Positions 1 through 9,551 are shown, counted from the first letter of the stretch. The stretch: 64,000 bases of DNA from Paracoccus tegillarcae (GCF_002847305.1 NZ_CP025408.1:1571001-1635000); one strand, 5' to 3'. Program-made: numbers and translations. Notes: generated by a model not told the origin, from the letters alone.

Positions 1-1992
1 GGTGCAGGGCGCGACGGCGTGGAAGATTGGGTGACGCGGACGCGTCTGCCGTCGCTGATCGTGCCCACCGGCACCGAAATCGTTGCGCGCGACGGCACAT
101 TGCTGCGCGCTTTTGTGGTGGTTGACGGGCGCTGGCGATTGCAGCCCGGCCCGGTTGATCCCGGCTTTGTCGAGATGCTGCTGGCCTATGAGGACCGTCG
201 CTTTTGGCACCATTCCGGCGTCGATGCGCTGGCATTCTTGCGCGCGACCGGGCAGGCGCTGCGCGAGGGGCGGGTCGTCTCGGGCGGCTCGACCCTGACC
301 ATGCAGGTCGCGCGACTGCTGGAGGAAGGGCCGACCGGGCAATGGGATGGCAAGCTGCGGCAGATGCGGGTCGCATTGGCGCTGGAGCGGCGTCTGGACA
401 AGCAGCAGATCCTGGATCTCTATCTGCGGCTGGCACCCTATGGCGGCAACCTCGAGGGCATTCGCGCCGCCAGCCTGTCATGGTTCGGCAAGGAGCCACG
501 ACGCCTGACCCCGGCGGAATCGGCCCTGTTGGTGGCCCTGCCGCAATCGCCTGCTGTGCGCCAGCCCGACCGCAACCCCGATGCCGCGCGCCGGGCCGTT
601 GACCGGGTGCTGGCCCGCGCCGTGGCAGCCAACGTGATCGAGGAAGATCAGGCCCGCGCCGCGCGTCTGGCCACCCTGCCCGCGACACGCCGCCCCTTTC
701 CCGCACTTGCCCCGCATCTGACAGCGCGGTTGCACTGGGAAAACCCTGATGCTGCCCGCATTGCCACCACCATCGACGCTGATCTGCAGCGCGCAGCCGA
801 GGCGCTGGCGCGGCGCGCCGTGGCCGGGCAGACCGCAGAAGTCACCGTGGCGATGTTGCTTGCCGATCACAGAACGGGCCAGATCCTCGCGCAGGTTGAT
901 GGGGCCGAATGGACCAGCACCGCGCGCGCCGGTTTTGTCCAGATGTCGGATGCGCTGCGCTCGCCCGGCTCGACATTGAAGCCGTTCGTCTACGGGTTGG
1001 CCTTTGACGATGGGATGGCCCATCCCGATACGCTGATCGAGGACCGGCCCGTGGCCTATGGCCGCTATGCGCCGCAAAATTTCGACCGCCAGTTTCGCGG
1101 TACTGTGACGGTGCGCGATGCGTTGCTGGCGTCTTTGAATATTCCGGTTGTGCGGCTGACTGACGCGGTTGGGCCTGCCCGGTTGATCGACGCGCTGGAC
1201 CGAGCCGGCGCGCCGCTGACGGTGCCGGGCGGCCAGCCCGGACTGGCCGTCGCGCTTGGGGGTGCGGGTGTAAGCCTTGCCGCGCTGGTGCAGGCCTATG
1301 GCGGTTTGGCGGCGGGCGGAAAGGCCGTCGCCCTGTCGCCACTGCCCGGTATGGGTGGGCGAACCGATCGGCGCTTTCTGGGCGATGTTGCCGCCTGGCA
1401 GGTCGGCCATATTCTGTCGCAAGTGCCGCCGCCTGCCGGGGCTGCCCGTGGTCGCATCGCCTATAAGACCGGGACAAGTTATGGCCACCGCGATGCACTG
1501 GCTGTTGGCTTTGACGGCGCGCATGTCGGCGGCGTCTGGATGGGTCGCGCCGATGGCACACCGGTTCCGGGTGCCTTCGGTGGCGATCTGGCCGCGCCGG
1601 TGCTGTTCGAACTGTTCGACCGCGCGCAGGCGGGCGGCAGCCCCCTGCCGCCGCCACCCGATGCGACACTGATCCTGCCCACGGCGCGCCTGCCTGCGCC
1701 CTTGCGCCGGTTTCGTCCGCCGGGCGAGGCGCTGTCGGAGCGCGCACCAGATGCCCCGCAGATGGTCTTTCCGCCCGACGGCGCGCAGATCGAGGCCCCC
1801 TTTGGTCGGTTGGTCGTCAAGGTCCGAAACGGCGCGCCGCCCTTTACCTGGCTGGCCGATGGTCGCCCCGTCGCCATTGCCCGCAGCGAGACGGCATTGG
1901 AACTGGATCTGCCCCGCGCCGGTTTGACGCGACTGTCCGTGATCGATGTCAAAGGCCGGGCGGATTCGGTGAATATCGTGATCAAGCCGTGA
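1..1992 (+). CDS. pbpC: Penicillin-binding protein 1C (5' partial)
   Basis: Bifunctional class A penicillin-binding protein that polymerises and crosslinks peptidoglycan in the periplasm. The frame is open to the left edge, so the N-terminus, which should hold the membrane anchor, is outside the window. Counting from a GTG at 19, the glycosyltransferase domain shows the EDRRFWHH motif (about 58-65) and SGGSTLTMQ (about 88-96). The transpeptidase domain shows SxxK (S318-K321), SxN (S372-N374) and KTG (483-485). The last 90 residues resemble the PBP1C C-terminal domain (FPPDGAQI onward). All catalytic motifs are intact. The short gap to the next gene holds a LacI-type operator, so pbpC is probably the end of a separate unit. 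Confidence 0.93.
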   Translation, partial: GAGRDGVEDWVTRTRLPSLIVPTGTEIVARDGTLLRAFVVVDGRWRLQPGPVDPGFVEMLLAYEDRRFWHHSGVDALAFLRATGQALREGRVVSGGSTLTMQVARLLEEGPTGQWDGKLRQMRVALALERRLDKQQILDLYLRLAPYGGNLEGIRAASLSWFGKEPRRLTPAESALLVALPQSPAVRQPDRNPDAARRAVDRVLARAVAANVIEEDQARAARLATLPATRRPFPALAPHLTARLHWENPDAARIATTIDADLQRAAEALARRAVAGQTAEVTVAMLLADHRTGQILAQVDGAEWTSTARAGFVQMSDALRSPGSTLKPFVYGLAFDDGMAHPDTLIEDRPVAYGRYAPQNFDRQFRGTVTVRDALLASLNIPVVRLTDAVGPARLIDALDRAGAPLTVPGGQPGLAVALGGAGVSLAALVQAYGGLAAGGKAVALSPLPGMGGRTDRRFLGDVAAWQVGHILSQVPPPAGAARGRIAYKTGTSYGHRDALAVGFDGAHVGGVWMGRADGTPVPGAFGGDLAAPVLFELFDRAQAGGSPLPPPPDATLILPTARLPAPLRRFRPPGEALSERAPDAPQMVFPPDGAQIEAPFGRLVVKVRNGAPPFTWLADGRPVAIARSETALELDLPRAGLTRLSVIDVKGRADSVNIVIKP

Positions 1993-2001
1993 TTCAGACG
2001 C

Positions 2002-2030
2002 TTGACGACATATTTGGAACGTTCTAATTC
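2002..2030 (+). promoter_or_regulatory. Promoter with LacI-type operator (site A)
   Basis: A TTGACG -35 box (2002-2007) is followed 17 bp later by a TAATTC -10-like box (2025-2030). Between and across them lies the 14-bp imperfect palindrome TTGGAACGTTCTAA (2014-2027) with the central CG typical of LacI-family operators. The same pattern, TTATAACGTTTTAA, lies before the sugar-binding protein gene at 8124-8137. The position implies repression of the 2065-6929 operon. Binding by the LacI protein encoded at 6944-7966 is inferred. Confidence 0.6.
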
Positions 2031-2064
2031 TTTGTTTAAAGCGATCTGTCTGAAAGGAGCTGCG

Positions 2065-3063
2065 ATGCGTTGGGGATTGATTGGGGCCAGCAATATCGCG
2101 GCGGATCACATGATCGGGGCCTTGCGCGCGGGTGGCGGCACGATGCATTCAGTGCTGAGCTCCAGCGCGGATCGTGCGCGCGACTATGCAGCCAGGCATG
2201 GGGTCGAGAGCGCCTGTTCCGATCTGGACCAGATGCTGGACGATCCAGATCTGGACGCGGTCTATATCTCGACGACGAATGAAAAGCACTTTGCGCAGGC
2301 CATGGCGGCGATCAAGGCCGGCAAGCATGTGCTGTGCGAAAAACCTCTGGCCATGAGCGTGTCCGATGCCGTGACCATGGTCCGCGCCGCTGAACAGGCC
2401 GGGCTGGTCTTTGCCACCAATCATCATCTGCGCAATGCCGGCAGCCATCTGGCGATCCGTGATCTGGTGCAATCGGGGCGTTTGGGTGAGGTGCTGAGCC
2501 TTCGGGTGTTCCACGCTGTCTATTTGCCGCCACATCTGCAGGGCTGGCGCGTCGACAATCCGGCGGCTGGCGGCGGCGTGATACCAGATATCACTGTGCA
2601 TGACGCCGATACGGTCCGCTTTCATCTGGGCGAAGACCCTGTATCGGTGGTCGCGATGGCGACGCAATCAGGTCTGGGCAAAGGGGTCGAGGACAGCGTG
2701 ATGTCGGTCTGGCAAATGCCCTCGGGTACGCAGGTTCAGGCGCATGAAAGCTTTACCCATCGTTTCGCCGGCTCTGGCGTCGAGATCCACGGCACCAAGG
2801 GATCGGTCATCGCGCGCAATGTGATGACCCAGCAGCCCGTTGGCCAGATCGAGTTGCGCATCGAAGGCGGGGTCGAGGCGATCGAATTCTCGGACCACAA
2901 CCTTTATGAGCGCGCGGTCGGGCTGTTTGCCGATGCGGTCGCCGGCAAGGGTCGCCCTGCTGCGGATGGGCGCGACGGCATCTGCTCGCTGGCCATCGCC
3001 ATGGCCGTGGCCGAGGCAGCCCGCAGCGGTCGCCGCACCGACGTTGATTATGGTGGCATCTGA
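2065..3063 (+). CDS. Gfo/Idh/MocA family NAD(P)-dependent oxidoreductase
   Basis: Cytoplasmic sugar or polyol dehydrogenase, 332 residues, normal for the family. The N-terminal Rossmann domain begins at once with GLIGASNIA, and the conserved EKP stands at 92-94. The C-terminal half has the family's GxxxDxxVHDxD-like segment (VIPDITVHDADT). The ATG at 2065 was chosen because AAAGGAG lies just upstream and the Rossmann strand starts directly after it; the frame is open further upstream, but that stretch crosses the operator. It is the first gene of an operon with a CoA-transferase, an enoyl-CoA hydratase and an aldehyde dehydrogenase, with a 1-base overlap to the next gene. The substrate cannot be told from sequence. 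Confidence 0.85.
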   Translation: MRWGLIGASNIAADHMIGALRAGGGTMHSVLSSSADRARDYAARHGVESACSDLDQMLDDPDLDAVYISTTNEKHFAQAMAAIKAGKHVLCEKPLAMSVSDAVTMVRAAEQAGLVFATNHHLRNAGSHLAIRDLVQSGRLGEVLSLRVFHAVYLPPHLQGWRVDNPAAGGGVIPDITVHDADTVRFHLGEDPVSVVAMATQSGLGKGVEDSVMSVWQMPSGTQVQAHESFTHRFAGSGVEIHGTKGSVIARNVMTQQPVGQIELRIEGGVEAIEFSDHNLYERAVGLFADAVAGKGRPAADGRDGICSLAIAMAVAEAARSGRRTDVDYGGI

Positions 3064-4634
3064 TGACCAGGATCGTCAGCGCAGCCGAGGCGGTATCCCG
3101 GATCAAGGACAATGCGGTGGTGACCGTTTCATCCTCATCGGCGCTTGGGTGCCCTGATGCGGTCCTCAAGGCGCTTGGGGAACGGTTTGATGCCGAGGGC
3201 CATCCCCGCGACCTGACCACGCTGCATCCGATTGCGGCGGGCGATATGTACGGCGTCAAAGGTGTCGATCACATCGCCAGGGACGGGCTGCTAAAACGGA
3301 TCTTGGGCGGGTCCTACCCGTCTGGTTCGTCGAACCTGCCAATGCCCGAAATCTGGAAGATGATCGTTGAGGACCGGGTGCTGGCCTATAACGTGCCCTC
3401 AGGGATCATGTTCGACATGCACCGCGATGTGGCAGCCCGGCGGCCCGGTGTGCTGACCCGCGTGGGGCTGGATACCTTTGTCGATCCGATCCGGCAGGGC
3501 TGCGCGATGAATGATGTGGCGGCGGCTGCGCCCATTGTCCACCGGCAGGAGTTCGGCGGCCAGACATGGTTGCACTTTCCCAATATCGTGCCTGATGTCG
3601 CGATCATCCGGGCGACCACGGCGGACGAGCATGGCAACCTGACCTATGAACATGAGGGCGCCTATCTGGGGGGGCTGGATCAGGCCATCGCCACCCGCAA
3701 CCATGGCGGGCTGATCATCGCGCAGGTCAAGCGCGTGACGGCGGCGGGCAGCTTGCGTCCCCACGATGTGCATGTACCGGGCCATCTGGTCGATCTGATC
3801 GTGGTCGCGCCGGATCAATGGCAAACGACCGAAACGCCCTATGACCCCGCCATCAGTGGCGAGGTGATGCGCCCTTGGGACAGTTTTTCTCTGGCGGAAC
3901 ACGGCGTCGAAAAGGTCATCGCCCGCCGCGCCGCGATGGAACTGCGCCGGGGTCAGACGGCCAATCTGGGTTTCGGTATCTCAGCCATGGTGCCGCGCAT
4001 CCTGCTGGAGGCAGGTGAACCGCAGGCGGTAACATGGGCCATCGAACAGGGCGCGGTGGGCGGCATGCCCCTGACCGGATTTGCTTTTGGCTGCGCCTCG
4101 AACGCTTACGGCTATGTGCCCTCGCCCAATCAGTTCAGCTATTTTCAGGGCGGCGGCTTTGACATGTCCTTTCTGTCCTTCCTCGAAGTGGACCGTCAGG
4201 GCAATGTGAACGTCTCCAAACTCGGCAAGAAACCCTATCTGACCGCCGGCTGTGGCGGCTTTGTCGATATCACCGCCAATGCCCGCAAGATCGTCTTTTC
4301 CGGCTTTTTCGAGGCCGCTGCGCAGTTTGACCTCAGCGACGATGCGCTGCGCATCGCCAAGCCGGGCAAGTTCACCAAGATGGTGGACGAGGTCGAGCAT
4401 GTCACCTTTTCGGGCGCCCGCGCGGTCGAGACGGGGCAGGACGTGCTGTATATCACCGAGCGCTGCGTGATCCGGCTGACCGCGCAGGGTCTGGTCGCGA
4501 CCGAGATCATGCCGGGGATAGACCCGCAGCGCGATATCATCACGGCATCGCAGGGCCGGGTCGGCCTGGCCGAAAACGCTACGGTGATGCCGAAATCACT
4601 GCTGGCCGAAGCCCCGATGGAGTTGCCTCTATGA
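3063..4634 (+). CDS. Family I acyl-CoA:carboxylate CoA-transferase, fused alpha-beta type
   Basis: Single-chain CoA-transferase of 523 residues, with the two halves that are separate subunits in succinyl-CoA:3-ketoacid transferases. It resembles the YdiF/propionate CoA-transferase group. The likely catalytic glutamate, which forms the glutamyl-CoA thioester in this family, is E328 in the EQGAVGG motif; glycine-rich stretches follow it. Its job would be to activate a carboxylic acid by moving CoA from a donor acyl-CoA. It overlaps the upstream oxidoreductase by 1 base and the downstream hydratase by 4, so translation is probably coupled. Donor and acceptor are unknown. The pairing with a hydratase and an aldehyde dehydrogenase suggests a CoA-dependent side-chain cleavage route (inference). 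Confidence 0.83.
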   Translation: MTRIVSAAEAVSRIKDNAVVTVSSSSALGCPDAVLKALGERFDAEGHPRDLTTLHPIAAGDMYGVKGVDHIARDGLLKRILGGSYPSGSSNLPMPEIWKMIVEDRVLAYNVPSGIMFDMHRDVAARRPGVLTRVGLDTFVDPIRQGCAMNDVAAAAPIVHRQEFGGQTWLHFPNIVPDVAIIRATTADEHGNLTYEHEGAYLGGLDQAIATRNHGGLIIAQVKRVTAAGSLRPHDVHVPGHLVDLIVVAPDQWQTTETPYDPAISGEVMRPWDSFSLAEHGVEKVIARRAAMELRRGQTANLGFGISAMVPRILLEAGEPQAVTWAIEQGAVGGMPLTGFAFGCASNAYGYVPSPNQFSYFQGGGFDMSFLSFLEVDRQGNVNVSKLGKKPYLTAGCGGFVDITANARKIVFSGFFEAAAQFDLSDDALRIAKPGKFTKMVDEVEHVTFSGARAVETGQDVLYITERCVIRLTAQGLVATEIMPGIDPQRDIITASQGRVGLAENATVMPKSLLAEAPMELPL

Positions 4635-5401
4635 CAGGAACCATTCACCTGACCGCCGAGGGCGGGATTGCCACGCTGCGGCTGGACAACCCGGCCAAGC
4701 TGAATGCCTTTACGCCCGACATGCTGTTGCAACTGGCCACCCATTGCGACGCGCTGGATCGCGATCCGGGCGTTCGTGCGGTGCTGCTGGTGGCGGAAGG
4801 CGATCGCGCCTTTTGTGCCGGGGCTGACATCAAGGCATGGGCGCCGCTGTCCGCCGCCGATTTCGCCCGCGACTGGGTCCGCGACGGGCACCGCATCTAT
4901 GACCGGCTGGCGCGTCTGTCCAAACCCACAATCGCGGTTTTGCAGGGCCATGCCTTTGGCGGCGGGCTGGAACTGGCCGCTGCCTGCGACATCCGGGTGA
5001 TGGCGCCGGGTGCAACGCTGGCCTTGCCGGAAACGCAGGTCGGGATCGTTCCCGGCTGGTCCGGCACGCAGCGGCTGGCGCGGCTGCTGCCAGAGCCGGT
5101 TTTGAAGGAAATGGCGCTGTTCGGGCGGCGTCTTTCGGCGGATCGCGCATTGGCATTGGGATTTGTCGCCGAGGTGGCGGACGCGCCGCTGCAGGTGGCC
5201 CGGCAGATTGCAGAGGGGCTGCAGGCAGCATCACCGCGCGCCACCGAGGTTGCGAAATACATGATCCATGCCGCCGTGGGTGAGGATCGCGATGCCATGA
5301 TCGATGCGCTTGGCAGTGGCATGATTTCGGCCAGCGACGACAAGGCCGAAGGCGTCGCGGCCTTTGCCGAAAAACGCAAACCCGCCTTTCCGGGAAACTG
5401 A
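4631..5401 (+). CDS. Enoyl-CoA hydratase/isomerase family protein
   Basis: Crotonase-fold protein of 256 residues. Both catalytic glutamates of true hydratases are present at the standard spacing of 20: E114 in GGLEL and E134 in LPET. The oxyanion-hole segments CAGADIK (62-68) and GHAFGGG (106-112) are also intact. It should hydrate an unsaturated acyl-CoA made by the preceding CoA-transferase; hydratase-lyase activity, as in feruloyl-CoA hydratase/lyase, is a possible alternative given the aldehyde dehydrogenase that follows. Its ATG overlaps the previous stop by 4 bases. Confidence 0.87.
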   Translation: MTGTIHLTAEGGIATLRLDNPAKLNAFTPDMLLQLATHCDALDRDPGVRAVLLVAEGDRAFCAGADIKAWAPLSAADFARDWVRDGHRIYDRLARLSKPTIAVLQGHAFGGGLELAAACDIRVMAPGATLALPETQVGIVPGWSGTQRLARLLPEPVLKEMALFGRRLSADRALALGFVAEVADAPLQVARQIAEGLQAASPRATEVAKYMIHAAVGEDRDAMIDALGSGMISASDDKAEGVAAFAEKRKPAFPGN

Positions 5402-5405
5402 GACC

Positions 5406-6929
5406 ATGAATGATTTCACCCTTATCTCTGCCAGCGACAGCAGCCTGTCGGATCACGCATTTATCGGCCGTCATCTGATTGCCGGTGCGTGGCGCGACAG
5501 CGCAGATGGCGCGACCTTTGATCGGTCCTCGCCCTCGCATGGTGCACTGATCAGCCGGTCGGCCAAGGGTGGCGAGGCCGAAACCCTGGCCGCCATCGCT
5601 GCGGCGCGCCGTGCCTTTGACGCTGGCGATTGGGCGTTCAGCAGCGGCAAGGCGCGCGCCACCTTGCTGAACCGCGTTGCCGATCTGATCGACCTCGAAC
5701 GTGAACGCATCGCGCGGATCGAGGTGCTGGAATCGGGTAAACCCATCGCGCAGGCCCGCGCGGAAATCGAAGGTGCCGCCGATATATGGCGTTATGCCGC
5801 GGCGCTGGCGCGCACCATTCATGGCGACAGTCACAACAGTCTGGGCGCTGATATGCTGGGGCTGGTGCTGAAGGAACCCATCGGCGTTGCTGCGATGATC
5901 ACGCCCTGGAACTTCCCCTTCCTGATTGTCAGCCAGAAACTGCCCTTTGCGTTGGCGGCCGGTTGTACAGCGGTGGTCAAGCCCTCGGAACTGACGCCCT
6001 CGACCACGGTAATCCTTGGCGAATTGCTGATCGAGGCCGGCTTGCCCGATGGGGTTTGCAACATCGTGCTGGGTTATGGCGATCCGGTGGGCACCATCCT
6101 GTCGACCCATCCGGATGTGGATATGGTCAGCTTTACCGGCTCGACCGGGGTGGGCAAACGCATCGTTGCAGCAGCGGCGGGGACGCTGAAAAAGGTCTCG
6201 CTAGAGTTGGGCGGCAAGAACCCGCAGGTGATCTTTCCCGATGCCGATCTGGACGCGGCGGCGGATGCGATCACCTTTGGCGTCCATTTCAACGCGGGTG
6301 AATGCTGCAATTCCGGCAGCCGGATCATCGTGCACGAAGATGTGGCGCAGGTGCTGACCGACAAGGTCGTGGCGCTGTCGCGCAAGGTGCCCTTTGGCGA
6401 TCCGCTGGATGATCGCACACAAGTGGGCGCGATCATTTCGGATCAGCATATGGCCAAGATCTACGGCTATGTCCGGGATGCGCAGGCGGCAGGCGCGCAG
6501 GTCGTGCTGGGCGGCGGGGAACTGACGGTGCCCGGTCTGGACGGGCGGTTTTATCAGCCAACGGTCGTGGCGGGCGTGACACCCGAGATGGCCATTGCCC
6601 GCGAAGAGGTGTTCGGCCCGGTCCTGTCGGTGCTGACATTTCGGACCGAGGAACAGGCGATCGCGCTGGCCAATGATGCCGCCTATGGCCTGTCCGCTGG
6701 CGTCTGGAGCCGCGACGTCCACACCTGCCTGACCTTTGCGCGCCGGCTGCGCGCGGGCACGGTCTGGACGAATACCTGGATGGACGGCTTTTCCGAACTG
6801 CCATTCGGCGGCGTCAAGGAAAGCGGACTGGGCCGCGAACTGGGCCGCTATGGCATCGAGGAATATCTGGAACTGAAAACCGTGCAGATGCGGGTCGCGC
6901 GCGGACGTGCGAACTGGGTCGCCGGATGA
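5406..6929 (+). CDS. NAD(P)-dependent aldehyde dehydrogenase
   Basis: ALDH superfamily enzyme of 507 residues, in the betaine/aminoaldehyde dehydrogenase-like branch. The cofactor and active-site motifs are in order: TPWNFP (166-171), FTGSTGVG (243-250), the general base E267 in LELGG and the nucleophile C301 in GECCNSG. The C-terminal PFGGVKESGLGRE is intact. The ATG at 5406 follows the previous stop by 4 bases and fits the family start; an in-frame ATG at 5364 lies inside the hydratase. It is the last gene of the operon and would oxidise the aldehyde product of the pathway. Convergent with the LacI gene just downstream. Confidence 0.9.
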   Translation: MNDFTLISASDSSLSDHAFIGRHLIAGAWRDSADGATFDRSSPSHGALISRSAKGGEAETLAAIAAARRAFDAGDWAFSSGKARATLLNRVADLIDLERERIARIEVLESGKPIAQARAEIEGAADIWRYAAALARTIHGDSHNSLGADMLGLVLKEPIGVAAMITPWNFPFLIVSQKLPFALAAGCTAVVKPSELTPSTTVILGELLIEAGLPDGVCNIVLGYGDPVGTILSTHPDVDMVSFTGSTGVGKRIVAAAAGTLKKVSLELGGKNPQVIFPDADLDAAADAITFGVHFNAGECCNSGSRIIVHEDVAQVLTDKVVALSRKVPFGDPLDDRTQVGAIISDQHMAKIYGYVRDAQAAGAQVVLGGGELTVPGLDGRFYQPTVVAGVTPEMAIAREEVFGPVLSVLTFRTEEQAIALANDAAYGLSAGVWSRDVHTCLTFARRLRAGTVWTNTWMDGFSELPFGGVKESGLGRELGRYGIEEYLELKTVQMRVARGRANWVAG

Positions 6930-6943
6930 ACGTGGCGTTGACC

Positions 6944-7966
6944 CTAGCGCGCGATAAACTGCGGCTGATGCAGCACTTGCAGCCGCGCCGGGTCCTCGCC
7001 GGCCATAGAACGCAGCAACACCTCGCCCATGTCGCGCCCGGTCTGACGCAGATCCTCGGCAAAGATGTCGATGCGCGGGCGCAGCAGGTCGAACACGTCG
7101 CTGGCCTGTTTGGCCACCACGTCGATGTCCTGCCCGACGCGCAGCCCGCAATCCTGAATCGCCGCCAGCGCCGTCATCGCCGCGATCTCGCCCACACAGA
7201 TGATGCCATCGGGCCGATCAGATTGCGCCAGCCGCGCCTTGAGCCAGCCAAGGGTCTGGTCCTGCGGGCTGTCCAGCGTGATATCGTCCGGCATTTCAAT
7301 GCTGACCCCCGCCGCACGCGCAGCCGCAACTGCACCCCAACGCAGGTGATGGGCAAAGGAATATTTCTCGCCCGGCAGAATGATCAGCATCCGACGCCGG
7401 CCCTTGTCCAGCAACCGCTCGACTGCAAGCCGGGCAAAGGCCTCGTTGTCGTAATCCACGAAAGGATGTGGGCTCGTGAACTGGGTGCGGCCGTGGCACA
7501 CAAAGGGAAAGCCCTGTTCGGTCAGATACCGGACGCGGGGGTCGAAAGGTTCGGTCCGGTTAAAGATTACGCCATCACCCAACCGCCCATCGACGATCTG
7601 GCGCACGCCGGTCAGCCGGTCGCGATCCAGAATGTCGGGAAAAAGCGTGACGGAATAGCCGGTGCCGGACAGCACCTCGGACAGTCCGCCGATCATCTCA
7701 TGGGTAAAGCTGAGAAATTCGTGATCCAGGTTCAGCAGGATCTGGATCACCTTGGTCCGTCCGGTGCGCAGCCTTTGTGCCGCGCGGTCGGGAACATAGC
7801 CCAGACGCAGGGCGGTTTCGGTGACCAGCGTGCGCGTGGACTGTGCGATGCGTGGATCATTGGACAAGGCGCGCGAGACCGTTGTGACGGCCAGTCCGGT
7901 TTCGCCTGCGATGGTGCGCAAGGTCACGCGGCTGCGCGCCTGAGAAGTGGCAGGTGTATCGGGCAA
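6944..7966 (-). CDS. LacI family transcriptional regulator
   Basis: LacI-type repressor of 340 residues: an N-terminal helix-turn-helix (VTLRTIAGETGLAVTTVSRAL, about 14-34) and hinge, followed by a periplasmic-binding-protein-like sugar-sensing domain. The start is probably the TTG at 7966, supported by a GAGG six bases upstream; a GTG a few codons in is the alternative. The gene is divergent from the sugar ABC transporter and convergent with the aldehyde dehydrogenase. Palindromes with a central CG lie in the divergent region (8012-8023 and 8124-8137), and one lies in the promoter of the 2065-6929 operon. It is therefore the best candidate regulator of both units. Confidence 0.9.
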   Translation of the reverse strand: MPDTPATSQARSRVTLRTIAGETGLAVTTVSRALSNDPRIAQSTRTLVTETALRLGYVPDRAAQRLRTGRTKVIQILLNLDHEFLSFTHEMIGGLSEVLSGTGYSVTLFPDILDRDRLTGVRQIVDGRLGDGVIFNRTEPFDPRVRYLTEQGFPFVCHGRTQFTSPHPFVDYDNEAFARLAVERLLDKGRRRMLIILPGEKYSFAHHLRWGAVAAARAAGVSIEMPDDITLDSPQDQTLGWLKARLAQSDRPDGIICVGEIAAMTALAAIQDCGLRVGQDIDVVAKQASDVFDLLRPRIDIFAEDLRQTGRDMGEVLLRSMAGEDPARLQVLHQPQFIAR

Positions 7967-8011
7967 TGCGGGCCTCGGGTTGACTGTCGGTCCGAGGTTA
8001 CGACAAGAATG

Positions 8012-8023
8012 TGTAACGATACA
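8012..8023. promoter_or_regulatory. LacI-type palindrome near the regulator start (site C)
   Basis: TGTAACGATACA is a 12-bp near-perfect palindrome (one mismatched pair) with a central CG, as in LacI/GalR-family operators. It lies 46 bp upstream of the regulator's own start codon in the divergent intergenic region, so autoregulation is plausible. It matches sites A and B less well than they match each other. Confidence 0.4.
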
Positions 8024-8107
8024 ACAAATATTCCTCGCTGCAGCGCAGAGAAAGAGTGCATTGATTTTGCTATGAAATCATACAGAGTTCGGGATGCGAA
8101 TTTTTGG

Positions 8108-8137
8108 TTGACGCAGAGGGTGTTTATAACGTTTTAA
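8108..8137 (+). promoter_or_regulatory. Promoter with LacI-type operator (site B)
   Basis: A TTGACG -35 box (8108-8113) precedes the palindrome TTATAACGTTTTAA (8124-8137), whose right half overlaps the expected -10 region. It shares 11 of 14 bases with site A, including the AACGTT core and TT/TAA ends, and uses the same -35 hexamer. It should control the transporter operon starting at 8187. Confidence 0.55.
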
Positions 8138-8186
8138 TTGCTCATTCCCCGCAAAGTGGGGACGCAAGATAACCGGGAGGAAAAAG

Positions 8187-9443
8187 ATGAAAATCTTCAG
8201 AGGGGTCGGAGTATCGGCCATGGCTTTGAGCTTGGCGATGACTGCTGCTGCCAAGGCCGAAGACGTCGAAGTGCTGCACTGGTGGACCGCGGGTGGCGAG
8301 GCTGCCGCGCTGAATGTGCTGAAAGAGAATCTGGCCGGGCAGGATATCGGCTGGCTGGATATGCCGGTTGCCGGCGGTGGCGGCGAGGCCGCGATGACCG
8401 CGCTGCGCGCCCGTGTGACGGCAGGCGATGCGCCCACAGCCGTGCAGATGCTGGGCTTTGACATTCTGGACTGGGCGGATCAGGGCGATGTCCTGGCCAA
8501 CCTCAACGACGTGGCTGCGGAAGAGAACTGGGATTCCGTCATCCCTGCGGCCATCCAGAAATTCAGCAAGCCCGGTGACGCATGGATCGCAGCACCGGTG
8601 AACGTGCACTCGACCAACTGGGTTTGGGCCAACAAGGCGGTTCTGGACGAGTTGGGCATTGCCGAGCCGACCACCTGGGATGAATTCATCGCTGCGCTGC
8701 AGGCCGCGAAGGATGCCGGCAAGGTCGCGCTGGCCCATGGCGGTCAGCCCTGGCAGGAAGCCACCATTTTCGACAGCGTTGTGCTGGCGACGGGTGGTCC
8801 CGAATTCTATCAGGCGTCGATGATCGACCTCGACCCAGAGGCTCTGGGCGGCGAACAGATGGTTCAGGCCTTCGACAAGATGGCGCAACTGCGTGGTTTT
8901 GTGGATGACAACTTCTCGGGCCGCGACTGGAACCTCGCCTCTGCCATGGTCATCAATGGCGAAGCTGCGTTTCAGATCATGGGTGACTGGGCCAAGGGCG
9001 AATTCATCAACGCTGACAAGGTTCCGGGCACCGATTTTCTGTGTTTCCGGGTGCCGGGCACCGAGGGCAACGTGACCTTCAACAGCGACCAGTTCGTCAT
9101 GTTCCAGCAGGATGACGAGGCCGCAACCGCTGCGCAGAACGCAATGGCTTCGGCAATCGAATCGCCCGAATTCCAGATCGCCTTCAACAAGGTGAAGGGC
9201 TCGGTTCCCGCGCGGACGGACGTGCCAAGCGACGAGTTCGATGACTGTGCCAAGAAGGGGATGGAGCAACTGGCCGCCGCCTCCGAGGCCGGCACGCTGC
9301 TGGGCTCGATGGGTCATGGCCACGCCAACCCGGCTGCTGTGAAAAACGCGATGTATGACGTCATCACCGCGCATTTCAACGGCGAATATGACAGCGCCAC
9401 TGCCGCCGAAGAGATGGTGAACGCCGTCGAGGCCGCTCAGTAA
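8187..9443 (+). CDS. CUT1 ABC transporter sugar-binding protein
   Basis: Periplasmic solute-binding protein, family 1, 418 residues. It has a clear Sec signal peptide with cleavage expected after the AKA at residues 22-24, followed by the [11 protein letters not shown] segment typical of glucose/mannose and oligosaccharide binders. A strong GGGAGG ribosome site precedes the ATG. It is the first gene of a transporter operon and is followed by a stable hairpin, an arrangement that usually raises binding-protein yield over the permeases. The dehydrogenases in the same operon suggest a sugar, polyol or glycoside ligand; the exact ligand is unknown. Confidence 0.92.
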   Translation: MKIFRGVGVSAMALSLAMTAAAKAEDVEVLHWWTAGGEAAALNVLKENLAGQDIGWLDMPVAGGGGEAAMTALRARVTAGDAPTAVQMLGFDILDWADQGDVLANLNDVAAEENWDSVIPAAIQKFSKPGDAWIAAPVNVHSTNWVWANKAVLDELGIAEPTTWDEFIAALQAAKDAGKVALAHGGQPWQEATIFDSVVLATGGPEFYQASMIDLDPEALGGEQMVQAFDKMAQLRGFVDDNFSGRDWNLASAMVINGEAAFQIMGDWAKGEFINADKVPGTDFLCFRVPGTEGNVTFNSDQFVMFQQDDEAATAAQNAMASAIESPEFQIAFNKVKGSVPARTDVPSDEFDDCAKKGMEQLAAASEAGTLLGSMGHGHANPAAVKNAMYDVITAHFNGEYDSATAAEEMVNAVEAAQ

Positions 9444-9452
9444 GACAAGACA

Positions 9453-9479
9453 GGGCAGGATTGCGACGCGATCCTGCCC
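9453..9479 (+). repeat. Intercistronic stem-loop after the binding-protein gene
   Basis: GGGCAGGAT and ATCCTGCCC form a perfect 9-bp stem around a 9-base loop, 9 bases after the stop codon. There is no U-run, so it is more likely an mRNA-stabilising or partial-attenuation hairpin than a full terminator. Confidence 0.65.
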
Positions 9480-9551
9480 GTCATTTCGGCTTGATCAGGG
9501 CCGTCCCGCGTAATGACGCGGGGCGTTGCCCGACCCAGGGGGAGGGGCGTC

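Noticed and set aside
478..2148. A 556-codon minus-strand open frame antisense to pbpC.
   Set aside because: The plus strand carries all PBP1C catalytic motifs; the antisense product has no family features.
6926..8137. A 403-codon plus-strand frame continuing past the aldehyde dehydrogenase and across the LacI gene.
   Set aside because: Antisense to a clear LacI regulator; it runs on through the promoter and operator region.
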